Source of the DNA: UBA8389 sp942493385
Lineage (GTDB): Bacteria; Bacteroidota; Bacteroidia; Bacteroidales; UBA1402
Reading direction: 5' to 3'
NCBI GenBank assembly: GCA_942493385.1
Contig: OW818699.1
Span: 2,976,001 to 3,040,000 of the forward strand
Length of the DNA: 64,000 nucleotides
Part shown: piece by piece, positions 34,174 to 42,412 of the stretch
How positions within the stretch are numbered: the stretch's first letter is position 1
How the letters are laid out: the number at the start of each line of letters is the position of its first letter
Program-made: the position numbers and the translations under genes
The notes under the pieces: model-generated
Told to the model about the DNA's origin: nothing
Seen by the model: only the letters and a program-made list of their open reading frames with translations
Database searches by the model: none

Positions 34174-36504
34174 ATGAAACGCTGCTTGTTGCTTTCCCTG
34201 CTTCTCCTTTTGCTGATGCCGCTTAATGCAGTAAACAACCTCAATTGGTTGGATCCGTACACTGTTGCATGGACTTCCCCCTCCAAAAACGCGGGTGAAA
34301 GCATGCCATGCGGTGGCGGTGACATTGGAATGAACGTTTGGGTGGAAAAAGGTGAGATACTGTTTTACCTTTCCAGAAGCGGCACCTTCGATGAGCTGAA
34401 TGGTTTCCCCAAGTTGGGAAGGTTTCGGATCAAACTAAATCCCAATCCACTGGATCAAAGTGAGGCATTCAAACAAGCGCTGAAGTTGAAAGACGGTTAT
34501 GTGGAGATAAATGCTTCCAAAAGTGGGCAGAACGCTACGATCAAGATCTGGGCCGACGTTTTTTTACCGGTGGTGCACGTCGACGTTTCTGGAAATAAAA
34601 AGACGACCGCCACCTTTACCTACGAGAACTGGCGGCAAACTGAGCGGGAGCTGGCCAACTCCGAAAAAGATGTTTGCCGCTCTTGGCTTGGCACTAAAGC
34701 CAAAGCAGTGCTGGTCAAGGATGAAGTCGATTTCAACAAAGACAACAGCATTAAATTCTACCATAAAAACCGCAATACGAACACGGCTTTTGACCTTTGC
34801 ATAGAACAACAAGGCTTGATCTCGGTGAAGGATTCTATGTATAATCCGCTAAACAACCTGATTTTCGGTGGCAAGATGTTTGGTGTCAACCTCCTACCTG
34901 ACGGAAAAGTACAGGGGCGTTATGCCAGCACGGATTTTTGGGGTTGGAAACTGAGCAGCAAGAGTCCTGCCAACAATCATCAACTTCTAATTTGCCTTCA
35001 GACTGAAACAACGTCTGAAACCACTGTTTGGGAAACGCATCTGAACCAACTGGCTGATAAGGCTTCGAAACAATCTGAGAAAGACCGTCAAAAAACCATC
35101 AAATGGTGGAACGATTTCTGGAATCGGAGTTACATTCGTATCAACGAAACCCAAGGCAACAGCAAGGATAAGTCCTGGCAGGTCGGTCGCAACTATCAGG
35201 TCTTCAGGTATCAGCTCGGTTGTAACGCTTTTGGCTCCTACCCCACTAAATTCAACGGTGGTTTGTTCACCTACGATCCGGAATTTGTGGACAGCAAACG
35301 CAGCGAGACGGCCGACTTCAGACGATGGGGAGGCGGAAGCTTTACAGCCCAGAACCAACGATTGGTGTATTGGCCCATGCTTAAGAGTGGTGACTTGGAT
35401 TTAATGAAGCCTCAGTTCGACTTCTACTTGAATTTATTGAAAAACGCCGAACTGCGTTCCAAGGTTTATTGGGGCCACGGCGGTGCCTGCTTTACCGAAC
35501 AGATGGAGAATTTCGGTTTGCCAGTGGCATTCGAATACAGCTGGAAACGTCCATCCAACTTTGATCCAGGTATTGAATACAACAGTTGGATTGAACATAC
35601 ATGGGAAACTGTCTTTGAGTTTTGCCAAATGATGCTGGATTCAGAGCGCTTCAATGGAGAAAACATTTCAAGATATATTCCGTTGATTGAAAGCAGTTTA
35701 AGATTCTTTGATGAGCATTACCAATTCCTTTCTGGTCTCAGGACAACCAAGACATTGGATTCGGACGGACATCTGGTGCTATACCCAAGTACCGCTGCGG
35801 AGACTTACAAGGTGGCCTACAACTCCGTTACGACTGTTTGTGCCCTTCAAACGGTGTTGACTCGCTTGTTGGAATTGGATAGCACCAAGTACCTGAATTC
35901 GGACAGCCGAAAGCACTGGAAAGGAATGCTGACCCGAATTCCTCCTATTTATTTCCGAGAAATGAACGGGCACAAAGTCATCGCCCCTGCAAAGACCTTT
36001 GAACGCATTAACAACACCGAGATTCCGCAATTGTACCCGGTTTACCCCTGGGGCATCTACGGAGTGGGCAAACCCGATTTGCAAGTAGCCATCGATACCT
36101 GGAAGTATGGCATCGAACGCGAAGATCAGAAACATTTCCAAAGCTGGCACCAAGACAACATTTTCTGTGCCCGTATGGGTTTGACGGAGGAAGCCGCCGA
36201 TCTGGCAATCAAAAAATTAGGAGATTCACAACGCCGCTTCCCAACCTTCTGGGGCCCCGGAAACGACTGGGTACCCGACCACAACTGGGGCGGCTCCGGC
36301 ATGATAGGCCTTCAAGAAATGCTGATGCAAACCGACGGCAAAACCATCTTTCTTTTCCCCTCCTGGCCCAAAACCTGGGATGTCACCTTCAAACTTCACG
36401 CCCCCTACAACACCACCGTCGAAGCCACCCTCCTAAACGGCAAAATCACTCAACTCACCGTCACCCCCGAATCCCGAATGATGGACGTAAAAGTCATGCT
36501 TTAA
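34174..36504 (+). CDS. DUF5703 secreted protein, putative alpha/alpha-barrel glycosidase
   Basis: The 776-residue protein has a signal peptide (about 1-20) and a DUF5703 domain with NLNWLDPYTVAWTSPSKNAGESMPCGGGDIGMNVWV. The C-terminal two-thirds looks like an alpha/alpha toroid, with VYWGHGGACFTEQMENFG, WFGP-like GPGNDWVPDHNWGGSG and a closing sandwich (FLFPSWPKTWDVTFKLHAP). GH95- and GH65-type enzymes have a similar layout, so a glycoside hydrolase is likely, substrate unknown. No T9SS sorting domain is present, so it probably stays in the periplasm. ATG 34174 is used; an ATG two codons earlier is possible. It stands alone downstream of rpmA. Confidence 0.75.
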   Translation: MKRCLLLSLLLLLLMPLNAVNNLNWLDPYTVAWTSPSKNAGESMPCGGGDIGMNVWVEKGEILFYLSRSGTFDELNGFPKLGRFRIKLNPNPLDQSEAFKQALKLKDGYVEINASKSGQNATIKIWADVFLPVVHVDVSGNKKTTATFTYENWRQTERELANSEKDVCRSWLGTKAKAVLVKDEVDFNKDNSIKFYHKNRNTNTAFDLCIEQQGLISVKDSMYNPLNNLIFGGKMFGVNLLPDGKVQGRYASTDFWGWKLSSKSPANNHQLLICLQTETTSETTVWETHLNQLADKASKQSEKDRQKTIKWWNDFWNRSYIRINETQGNSKDKSWQVGRNYQVFRYQLGCNAFGSYPTKFNGGLFTYDPEFVDSKRSETADFRRWGGGSFTAQNQRLVYWPMLKSGDLDLMKPQFDFYLNLLKNAELRSKVYWGHGGACFTEQMENFGLPVAFEYSWKRPSNFDPGIEYNSWIEHTWETVFEFCQMMLDSERFNGENISRYIPLIESSLRFFDEHYQFLSGLRTTKTLDSDGHLVLYPSTAAETYKVAYNSVTTVCALQTVLTRLLELDSTKYLNSDSRKHWKGMLTRIPPIYFREMNGHKVIAPAKTFERINNTEIPQLYPVYPWGIYGVGKPDLQVAIDTWKYGIEREDQKHFQSWHQDNIFCARMGLTEEAADLAIKKLGDSQRRFPTFWGPGNDWVPDHNWGGSGMIGLQEMLMQTDGKTIFLFPSWPKTWDVTFKLHAPYNTTVEATLLNGKITQLTVTPESRMMDVKVML

Positions 36505-36527
36505 GTATCTTTGGCTAGACGGTGTAA

Positions 36528-36650
36528 GGATGTTTAAATAGAGTGCTAAGGTCAAGGCGCTTTTTATTAGACACCCCGGAGCGTACTTAAAGTACGTGAG
36601 GAGTGGCTAATGAGAAGCAACGCAGAGATTAGCGCTCTATTTAGACATCC
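36528..36650. repeat. 123-bp foldback (long imperfect palindrome)
   Basis: The outer arms, 36528-36549 and 36629-36650, match as reverse complements at 20 of 22 positions. The centre is a perfect 7-bp stem CGTACTT/AAGTACG around A36589, and further complementary stretches lie between. The whole element folds around one axis. Its right arm contains the stop codon and last codons of the minus-strand flavodiiron gene. It may act as a two-way terminator between convergent genes, or be a MITE-like element. Confidence 0.8.
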
Positions 36651-37842
36651 GAGTCAACTCGGCGAACTTTCGGCCATATGAGATACACTGCTCTAAGAAA
36701 TGATCATCCGGCCTCCAAGCAGCACTGATCGGTTCCATAATCACCTCAAATCCAGCATCCTTCAAGGCATTTCCAATAACTTTGGAGGAAAGGTCACGCC
36801 AACCATAGGTTCCAAAGGAGGCAGCTTTCTTGTTCTTGAACTTCATGCCGTTGATGAATTCCAACAAACCGGCAATGGTATACAACACACCATTGTGAAC
36901 GGTGGGTGAACCGAGCATGATGGCCTTGGACTTGAAGATTTCCAGCATCAGGTCGCTGATGTCGGTATTGGAGGCACAGAAAAGTTTGACATTCACAGTT
37001 GGGTCGCCTTCAGTGATCCCTTGAACAATTTTTTCGGCAATCATCTGCGTGCCATGATACATGGTGTCATAAATAATGCTGATCTGATTATCTTGATATC
37101 CGGCTGCAAATTCAGCGTATTTGTCGAGAATTTGTTGGGGATTATCGCGCCAAACAATGCCGTGACTGGTAGCGATACACTCCACATTCAAGCCCATTTC
37201 CTTAAATTCCTCCAGTTTGCGAGCAACCAGATGGCTGAACGGGGTAATGATGTTGGCGTAATATTTATAAGTTTCATTCCATAAATCGCCCTGATCCACC
37301 AAATCATTGAACATTAATTCGGAACAATAGTGTTGGCCAAAAGCGTCGTTGCTGAACAGGATATTGTCACCGGTCAAGAAACAGAACATGCTGTCCGGCC
37401 AATGAATCATGGCAGCTTGGATGAAAATGAGTTCCTTTCCGTTTCCGACGGAAACTTTGTCACCTGTTTTCACGGGAATCAAGTTCCAGGTTTTGTCGTG
37501 ATACAGGCCGGTCAACGATTTGATACCATTTTCGGTGCAATAGACCGGTGTTCCTGGTATTTCTTCGAGCAATTCGGCCAAGGCGCCGCTGTGGTCTGGT
37601 TCGGCATGGTTGCAAACGATAAAATCGATTTTTTTCAAATCGACTTCCGTACGGAGATTTTTGACGAATTCAGTCGAAAAAGGTTCATAAACCGTGTCGA
37701 TCAGTGCGATCTTTTCTTCGAGAACAAGGTAGGAATTATAAGAGGAACCTTTGGTGGTTGTATACTCGGAACCATGAAATTCGCGCAAGTCCCAATGGTT
37801 TTTGCCCACCCAGTAGACATTATTCTTAATATGTTTTTTCAT
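36637..37842 (-). CDS. FprA-family A-type flavoprotein (flavodiiron protein)
   Basis: The 401-residue protein has a metallo-beta-lactamase-like diiron domain (about 1-250) with ligand motif CNHAEPDHSGAL (HxExDH) and later H residues (AAMIHWPDSMFCFL, IATSHGIVWRD), then a flavodoxin domain (about 255-400) with IIYDTMYHGTQMIAEKI, MLGSPTVHNG and FGTYGWRDLSSKVI. Flavodiiron proteins reduce O2 to water or NO to N2O, protecting anaerobes. The C-terminal codons (…RMSK, stop) fall within a 123-bp foldback element. A -7 box lies 39 bases upstream. Monocistronic. Confidence 0.93.
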   Translation of the reverse strand: MKKHIKNNVYWVGKNHWDLREFHGSEYTTTKGSSYNSYLVLEEKIALIDTVYEPFSTEFVKNLRTEVDLKKIDFIVCNHAEPDHSGALAELLEEIPGTPVYCTENGIKSLTGLYHDKTWNLIPVKTGDKVSVGNGKELIFIQAAMIHWPDSMFCFLTGDNILFSNDAFGQHYCSELMFNDLVDQGDLWNETYKYYANIITPFSHLVARKLEEFKEMGLNVECIATSHGIVWRDNPQQILDKYAEFAAGYQDNQISIIYDTMYHGTQMIAEKIVQGITEGDPTVNVKLFCASNTDISDLMLEIFKSKAIMLGSPTVHNGVLYTIAGLLEFINGMKFKNKKAASFGTYGWRDLSSKVIGNALKDAGFEVIMEPISAAWRPDDHFLEQCISYGRKFAELTRMSK

Positions 37843-37880
37843 ACGAAAATTAGTTGCTGATACACATTCATTGTATACTG

Positions 37881-37888
37881 CAAAAATA
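37881..37888 (-). promoter_or_regulatory. -7 box of the flavodiiron gene
   Basis: Minus-strand TATTTTTG, 39 bases before the ATG at 37842. Confidence 0.5.
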
Positions 37889-37926
37889 AGGATTTTTTTT
37901 CGAATTGAAACGAATAAGAATTCCGA

Positions 37927-40539
37927 TTAGGATTTATGTGGAACGTATTGATTCAGCCTACTCAGTAAGATGTCTTTATTGACCGGTTTGGTGATGTAGT
38001 CGTTGCAGCCGGCTTTGATGGCTCGCTGTTGATCTTCCGTAAATGCAAAAGCCGACACAGCGATGATGGGGAGTTCAAGGCCCAAATCACGAATGCGCCT
38101 AGTCGTTTCGTATCCATCAATACCTGGGAGTTTAACATCCATCAGAATGACATCAAATTTATTACGTTGACGGCAGAGTTCAATTGCCTCAAAACCAGTA
38201 TACGTATGAGTGATTCGATGATTTTCACGCTGTAGGATCAAATTGAGGTAATCGTAACTGCTTGGATCGTCTTCTACGATGAGAATCCGCAGACCTGCTT
38301 CAGTGTTGACAGAAGAAGGCAGCTCGGCTAGTTCTTGTTCCAAGGTAAGATTGAACACTGGTCTAACCGGCAATTCAAAGAAAAAGGTACTTCCTTCGTT
38401 TCCACTGTCCACCCAAATGGAGCCGCCCATCATTTCAACGTAGGCTTTGGAAAGTGAAAGACCCAAGCCAGACCCTTCGTAAACCCTTGTATTTGAGCCG
38501 TCTACTTGTACGAATCGATCGAAAATATCCTTTTGTCGGTTCTTTGGGATTCCAATACCTGTATCTTTCACGTAAAAACGAATTCGATCGGACTCTGTCA
38601 AGCAACCAAATTCAATGCGGCCTTGTTTGGTATATTTCAGCGCATTTTTTAGCAAATTGGACATGATGCCAAAAAGCTTGGTGCGGTCGCAGTAGATTTG
38701 GAGTACATCCACTGCATCGTGCATGTTATTTAATAGTTGTAATCCTTTCTCCCTGGCTTCGTTTGCAAAAACAGAATACAACATCTTGAATAGTTCATTC
38801 ACATCGGTTTCGATGTTGCTTATCTGCATTTCGCCAGAATCAATCCGAGACAATTCGATAATGTCGTTGATGGTGTTCAGGAGGCGTTCACCTCCGGATT
38901 TGACCGCTTGGTAATAAACTTGTTGTTCATCCGGTGTAACACCTGGCTCCTGCATCAGGGAGATGAATCCAAGGATGCTGTTCATCGGTGTACGAATTTC
39001 ATGACTCATGTTGGCCAAAAATGCCGATTTAAGACGATCGCTTTCTTCAGCGCGTTCCTTGGCGGTAATCAACTCCGATTCTGTTTTCTTCTGAAGGGTA
39101 ACATCGCGTGAGCTGCCAACGATGCCGACCATCTTTCCTTCAATATTGATTATTGGAGCTTTTCGCACATCCATGTAGCAAAATTTGCCTTCAATCGTGC
39201 CAAATTCATCAAAAACGCCTGCTTCAGCAGTTTCCATGACAAAATCATCGGTGTTTTTGCTGTATCTCCCAAAATTAAACCAGTCCGTATCCTGCGGATT
39301 CTTATTTTGTTCACGCACTAGGAAAAATTCCATAGTCTTACCGATGGGTTCGTCGGTATCCACCGCTTTGAGCAAACCATCACAAATGGCCTTGTTTACA
39401 AAAATATAGCGTTTATCGAGATCCTTGGCCCACAGCATATCCGGCATATTGTCTGCCATAAGGCGAAACATGGTATACAAATTGCGAGATCGTTCCTCGG
39501 ATTGTTGGATTTCATTTTGCTTTTCTACGATTTCGGTAATATCCCTTATAACAATCAAGCGGCTTTCAGGTTTGGTCTTCAATATTACCTTGCTGATTTT
39601 ATAAAACCTTGTAGCCCCATTATCGGACACTTCAAACAATTTATGGGGTTCAGGTGTGATCAATGCGTTCATTAAACTAGGCATATGTAATTTGATATGA
39701 CTTAGTTCCTCACCTAAAATCTGTTCTTGTTCAATCCCAAGCTGCCTTTTGCAAGCTTCATTGATATCTTGCACACGATTTTTATCATCAAGCACCAATA
39801 TACCTTCCAATAAAGTTTCGACCAGGGCTTCCCGCGCAATGGGCACCAGATCGAGCAAACGAACTTTTACAATTGCAAATATGAACAAAAGTCCGCTCAA
39901 ACTGATACTGCCTGGGGTCAAGTCGAAACCATCGGTAATATTCACATTCAACATGTAAAATACACTGGCAACCCAAGGACAAAGACTGGCAACAAGCACC
40001 ACCCAGCCCTGAGATCGAAATGTTTTTTGATGTTTCAGAATAAATCGGGCTAACAAATAGGTCGACCAGGTGAGCGCTACATAATTATAGGCGAGGTAAC
40101 CAACAAAAAAGCCAATGCCATGATGGTATACGGCAAGGTTCGATGCCGGATTAATGGGTGAAAAACCACTCCAAATGAGGTGATGATATTCGTTGGTCCA
40201 TGCCAAAAGGAGCACGATTGCCGGAACGATCAACAGTGGCAGAATCTGCTTGAAACTTTTAAACTGTTTTTTTCCGATGTATCGATAAACGAAAATCAGA
40301 TACAAAACAGGTGTACCGACAACTGCCAAATAGGATATCTTTGACCAGAGTATCTTACTTTCTATGGTTGTTACTGCCGACTCGATAAAAACGGTTATCG
40401 ACCAATAAATGGCAGAAAACATCAAGAATTTCAATTCTTTGGCGCCCATTGAGGAACGTCGCACCCATGCAAGAATCGCAGTGATGATGGCAACCAGAGC
40501 GGCTGCCAAAAAAAGCAGTGAATATTGGGTAATCTGCAT
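37927..40539 (-). CDS. Hybrid histidine kinase with 7TM sensor, PAS domains and receiver
   Basis: The 870-residue membrane protein starts with a seven-helix sensor region (HisKA_7TM-like, about 1-225; SISLSGLLFIFAIVKVRLLDLVPIAREAL). Two PAS-type domains follow (about 230-345 and 355-475; the second has DMLWAKDLDKRYIFVNKAICDGL). Then come HisKA with FLANMSHEIRTPMNSILGF (H513), HATPase_c (NLLKNALKYTKQG, GSGLGLSL) and a C-terminal receiver domain (D801 in VILMDVKLPGIDGYE). No DNA-binding output domain is present, so it probably signals through phosphorelay. It is the last gene of the rhamnogalacturonan-related run, 24 bases after the DUF418 gene. The ligand is unknown. Confidence 0.9.
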   Translation of the reverse strand: MQITQYSLLFLAAALVAIITAILAWVRRSSMGAKELKFLMFSAIYWSITVFIESAVTTIESKILWSKISYLAVVGTPVLYLIFVYRYIGKKQFKSFKQILPLLIVPAIVLLLAWTNEYHHLIWSGFSPINPASNLAVYHHGIGFFVGYLAYNYVALTWSTYLLARFILKHQKTFRSQGWVVLVASLCPWVASVFYMLNVNITDGFDLTPGSISLSGLLFIFAIVKVRLLDLVPIAREALVETLLEGILVLDDKNRVQDINEACKRQLGIEQEQILGEELSHIKLHMPSLMNALITPEPHKLFEVSDNGATRFYKISKVILKTKPESRLIVIRDITEIVEKQNEIQQSEERSRNLYTMFRLMADNMPDMLWAKDLDKRYIFVNKAICDGLLKAVDTDEPIGKTMEFFLVREQNKNPQDTDWFNFGRYSKNTDDFVMETAEAGVFDEFGTIEGKFCYMDVRKAPIINIEGKMVGIVGSSRDVTLQKKTESELITAKERAEESDRLKSAFLANMSHEIRTPMNSILGFISLMQEPGVTPDEQQVYYQAVKSGGERLLNTINDIIELSRIDSGEMQISNIETDVNELFKMLYSVFANEAREKGLQLLNNMHDAVDVLQIYCDRTKLFGIMSNLLKNALKYTKQGRIEFGCLTESDRIRFYVKDTGIGIPKNRQKDIFDRFVQVDGSNTRVYEGSGLGLSLSKAYVEMMGGSIWVDSGNEGSTFFFELPVRPVFNLTLEQELAELPSSVNTEAGLRILIVEDDPSSYDYLNLILQRENHRITHTYTGFEAIELCRQRNKFDVILMDVKLPGIDGYETTRRIRDLGLELPIIAVSAFAFTEDQQRAIKAGCNDYITKPVNKDILLSRLNQYVPHKS

Positions 40540-40563
40540 GATCCAGGGATTTTTAAAAAGTAT

Positions 40564-41748
40564 TTACTGCTTTTTCAGCCAAGTCCAACGATGCCAAAGG
40601 GCTTCCAACGGTCCTTGTCTGTGGTGCTTCAACCACCACGAGCAAAATGCTGCCTGAAACAAAAATAATAAAATTCCCAACAATAGACACCAAAAAGCAT
40701 CCGTAATTTTATATAGTCCAAAACCAAAGCCATAATAAAGACATGCACCGATAAAGGATTGCATCATATAGCTTGTCAGACTCATTCGTCCAAAGGGTAA
40801 CAAGCCCTTAGTCAGTCTCTTGAAAAATCTGGTTTGATAGAGTACGACAATGGTTGAAACCAAAAGAAACGTCATAGAAAGGTTGGACCAGGAATAATGA
40901 ATGCGTCCAATCAGTTCCCTCAGTTCGTGATCCGGAATAAGTTGCTTCATTGAATCTTTCAAAAGCATGAAAACCAGAACGCACAGTCCAGAAATAATCA
41001 ACCCTTTTTTCCAGAAAAGCAGGGCTGAAGGTTTGTTTTCAAAGTAACCACGTCTACCGATGAGCATACCAAGCATAAATAAGGCTGGGGCCTGCAAAAA
41101 GCGACCTTTTTCCCACGACCAGAGGTAAACGGCGATCTTACCGTTTGTCATGTTTCCGACAATGGTATCGAAGAAGGAATGTCCGCTCAGGTAGGGAAAT
41201 TGCTTTCCGAAATAGGCCCAGGAGGCAGGATCGGAAAGCTTGTTTGTTGGGTTCTGCAATTGCTGGACCACGTCTGCCCACATGAGCGGTTGCAAGAGCA
41301 TGACAACGGCAATGATGAGCACTGTCCGGTCACTGAATCGAGCAACCAACACCAGGGTAAACCCGAGCAGGGCATACATGGAAAGGATGTCACCTTCGTA
41401 AAACAACGAGTTGATGAATCCGAAACCCAATAAAAGAAGCATTCGCCAGAGAAAACGGCTTCTGAAATCCTTACCTAGATCCGCTTGCTTCTTGTCCATC
41501 AGCCAAAACGTGAAACCGAAAAGCAGTGCGAAAATGGCATAGGATTTGCCAGCCACCATAAAATCAAAAAACTTCCAGATCGCAACATCGACGGCAACAC
41601 GCCAAGCTGGAATGTGTTCGGGATGGTATATGAAATCGAAATGTTCGAGGTTGTGGAGGAGCAGAATGCTCATGATGGCATAACCGCGCAACACATCGAC
41701 GACATCAATACGTTTGTTGCCGAAAAGTGGCGACGTAACTGCATCCAT
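40564..41748 (-). CDS. DUF418-family membrane protein
   Basis: The 394-residue integral membrane protein has about ten hydrophobic segments and matches the DUF418 (YeiB-like) family: RIDVVDVLRGYAIMSILLLHNL at the start, SYAIFALLFGFTFWLM, LGMLIGRRGYF, and GRMSLTSYMMQSFIGACLYYGFG near the C-terminus. The family function is not established; it is related to heparan N-acetyltransferase-like membrane acyltransferases. It lies 13 bases after the secreted YhcH gene and 24 bases before the histidine kinase, so co-transcription is likely. Confidence 0.88.
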   Translation of the reverse strand: MDAVTSPLFGNKRIDVVDVLRGYAIMSILLLHNLEHFDFIYHPEHIPAWRVAVDVAIWKFFDFMVAGKSYAIFALLFGFTFWLMDKKQADLGKDFRSRFLWRMLLLLGFGFINSLFYEGDILSMYALLGFTLVLVARFSDRTVLIIAVVMLLQPLMWADVVQQLQNPTNKLSDPASWAYFGKQFPYLSGHSFFDTIVGNMTNGKIAVYLWSWEKGRFLQAPALFMLGMLIGRRGYFENKPSALLFWKKGLIISGLCVLVFMLLKDSMKQLIPDHELRELIGRIHYSWSNLSMTFLLVSTIVVLYQTRFFKRLTKGLLPFGRMSLTSYMMQSFIGACLYYGFGFGLYKITDAFWCLLLGILLFLFQAAFCSWWLKHHRQGPLEALWHRWTWLKKQ

Positions 41749-41761
41749 AAAAAAGCAAAAT

Positions 41762-42391
41762 CTATTTGGATACCACTCGAACTTTGAATACGATCTTGCG
41801 AACCGTATCGCAACCTTCTACCTGAATATTCGGGCGATGGGCGTCGGAAGGGAAGAAAAGCAGGAACGTACCTGGTTGTGCAAGCACGTATTTGGCTTTC
41901 CTTTCGTTGGGTTGGTAGAAACCTACGTCTTTCTTCAAATCGTATTGCTGAACCACTTTGCATCCAGCTAAAGGAGTGATGCCCATCTTTTCGACACCAC
42001 GGGCAATATACTGTAAATCAACTTTTTGGCAATGCGCCTCCCACTTGGTTTGTTCAAACGGACGGACAGAGGGTGCATCGGTGATGGTCAACAAAACATT
42101 GGTGCTGTCCAATACGTACTTTCCAACCGGAAAGGTGGCAGGGTCATTTTTAGCCAACCAATCGAATACCAGATCCCAGGCTGCTTTGTTTTGATGATAC
42201 TGACGGGCAAAATCCACCACATTGACGGACTTATCTGCTTTTAGGGTCATGGAACCTGCCCATGCTCCTTTGTTGAACCATTTTGTGGCTGCTTTTTTTG
42301 TCCATGGGTCGGAAGCCTTTTGGGCCGAGAGGGACGTGCTGATCATCAACGAAAGGACGATCAACAAGATGCTGTAGGTTATGCGTTTCAT
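41762..42391 (-). CDS. Secreted YhcH/YjgK/YiaL-family protein
   Basis: The 209-residue protein belongs to the YhcH/YjgK/YiaL (DUF386) family: VLLTITDAPSVRPFEQTKWEAHCQKVDLQYIARG, PLAGCKVVQQYD, and FLLFFPSDAHRPNIQ with a conserved histidine pattern of a cupin fold. Some members are sugar anomerases (for example NanQ); EbgC is a beta-galactosidase subunit. Most are cytoplasmic, but this one has a clear signal peptide (about 1-24, ending SLSAQ), placing it in the periplasm. It lies 21 bases after the GH2 gene, which fits a role in handling the released sugars. Confidence 0.85.
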   Translation of the reverse strand: MKRITYSILLIVLSLMISTSLSAQKASDPWTKKAATKWFNKGAWAGSMTLKADKSVNVVDFARQYHQNKAAWDLVFDWLAKNDPATFPVGKYVLDSTNVLLTITDAPSVRPFEQTKWEAHCQKVDLQYIARGVEKMGITPLAGCKVVQQYDLKKDVGFYQPNERKAKYVLAQPGTFLLFFPSDAHRPNIQVEGCDTVRKIVFKVRVVSK

Positions 42392-42412
42392 TGTTGTGGC
42401 GTTTTAAAATTT

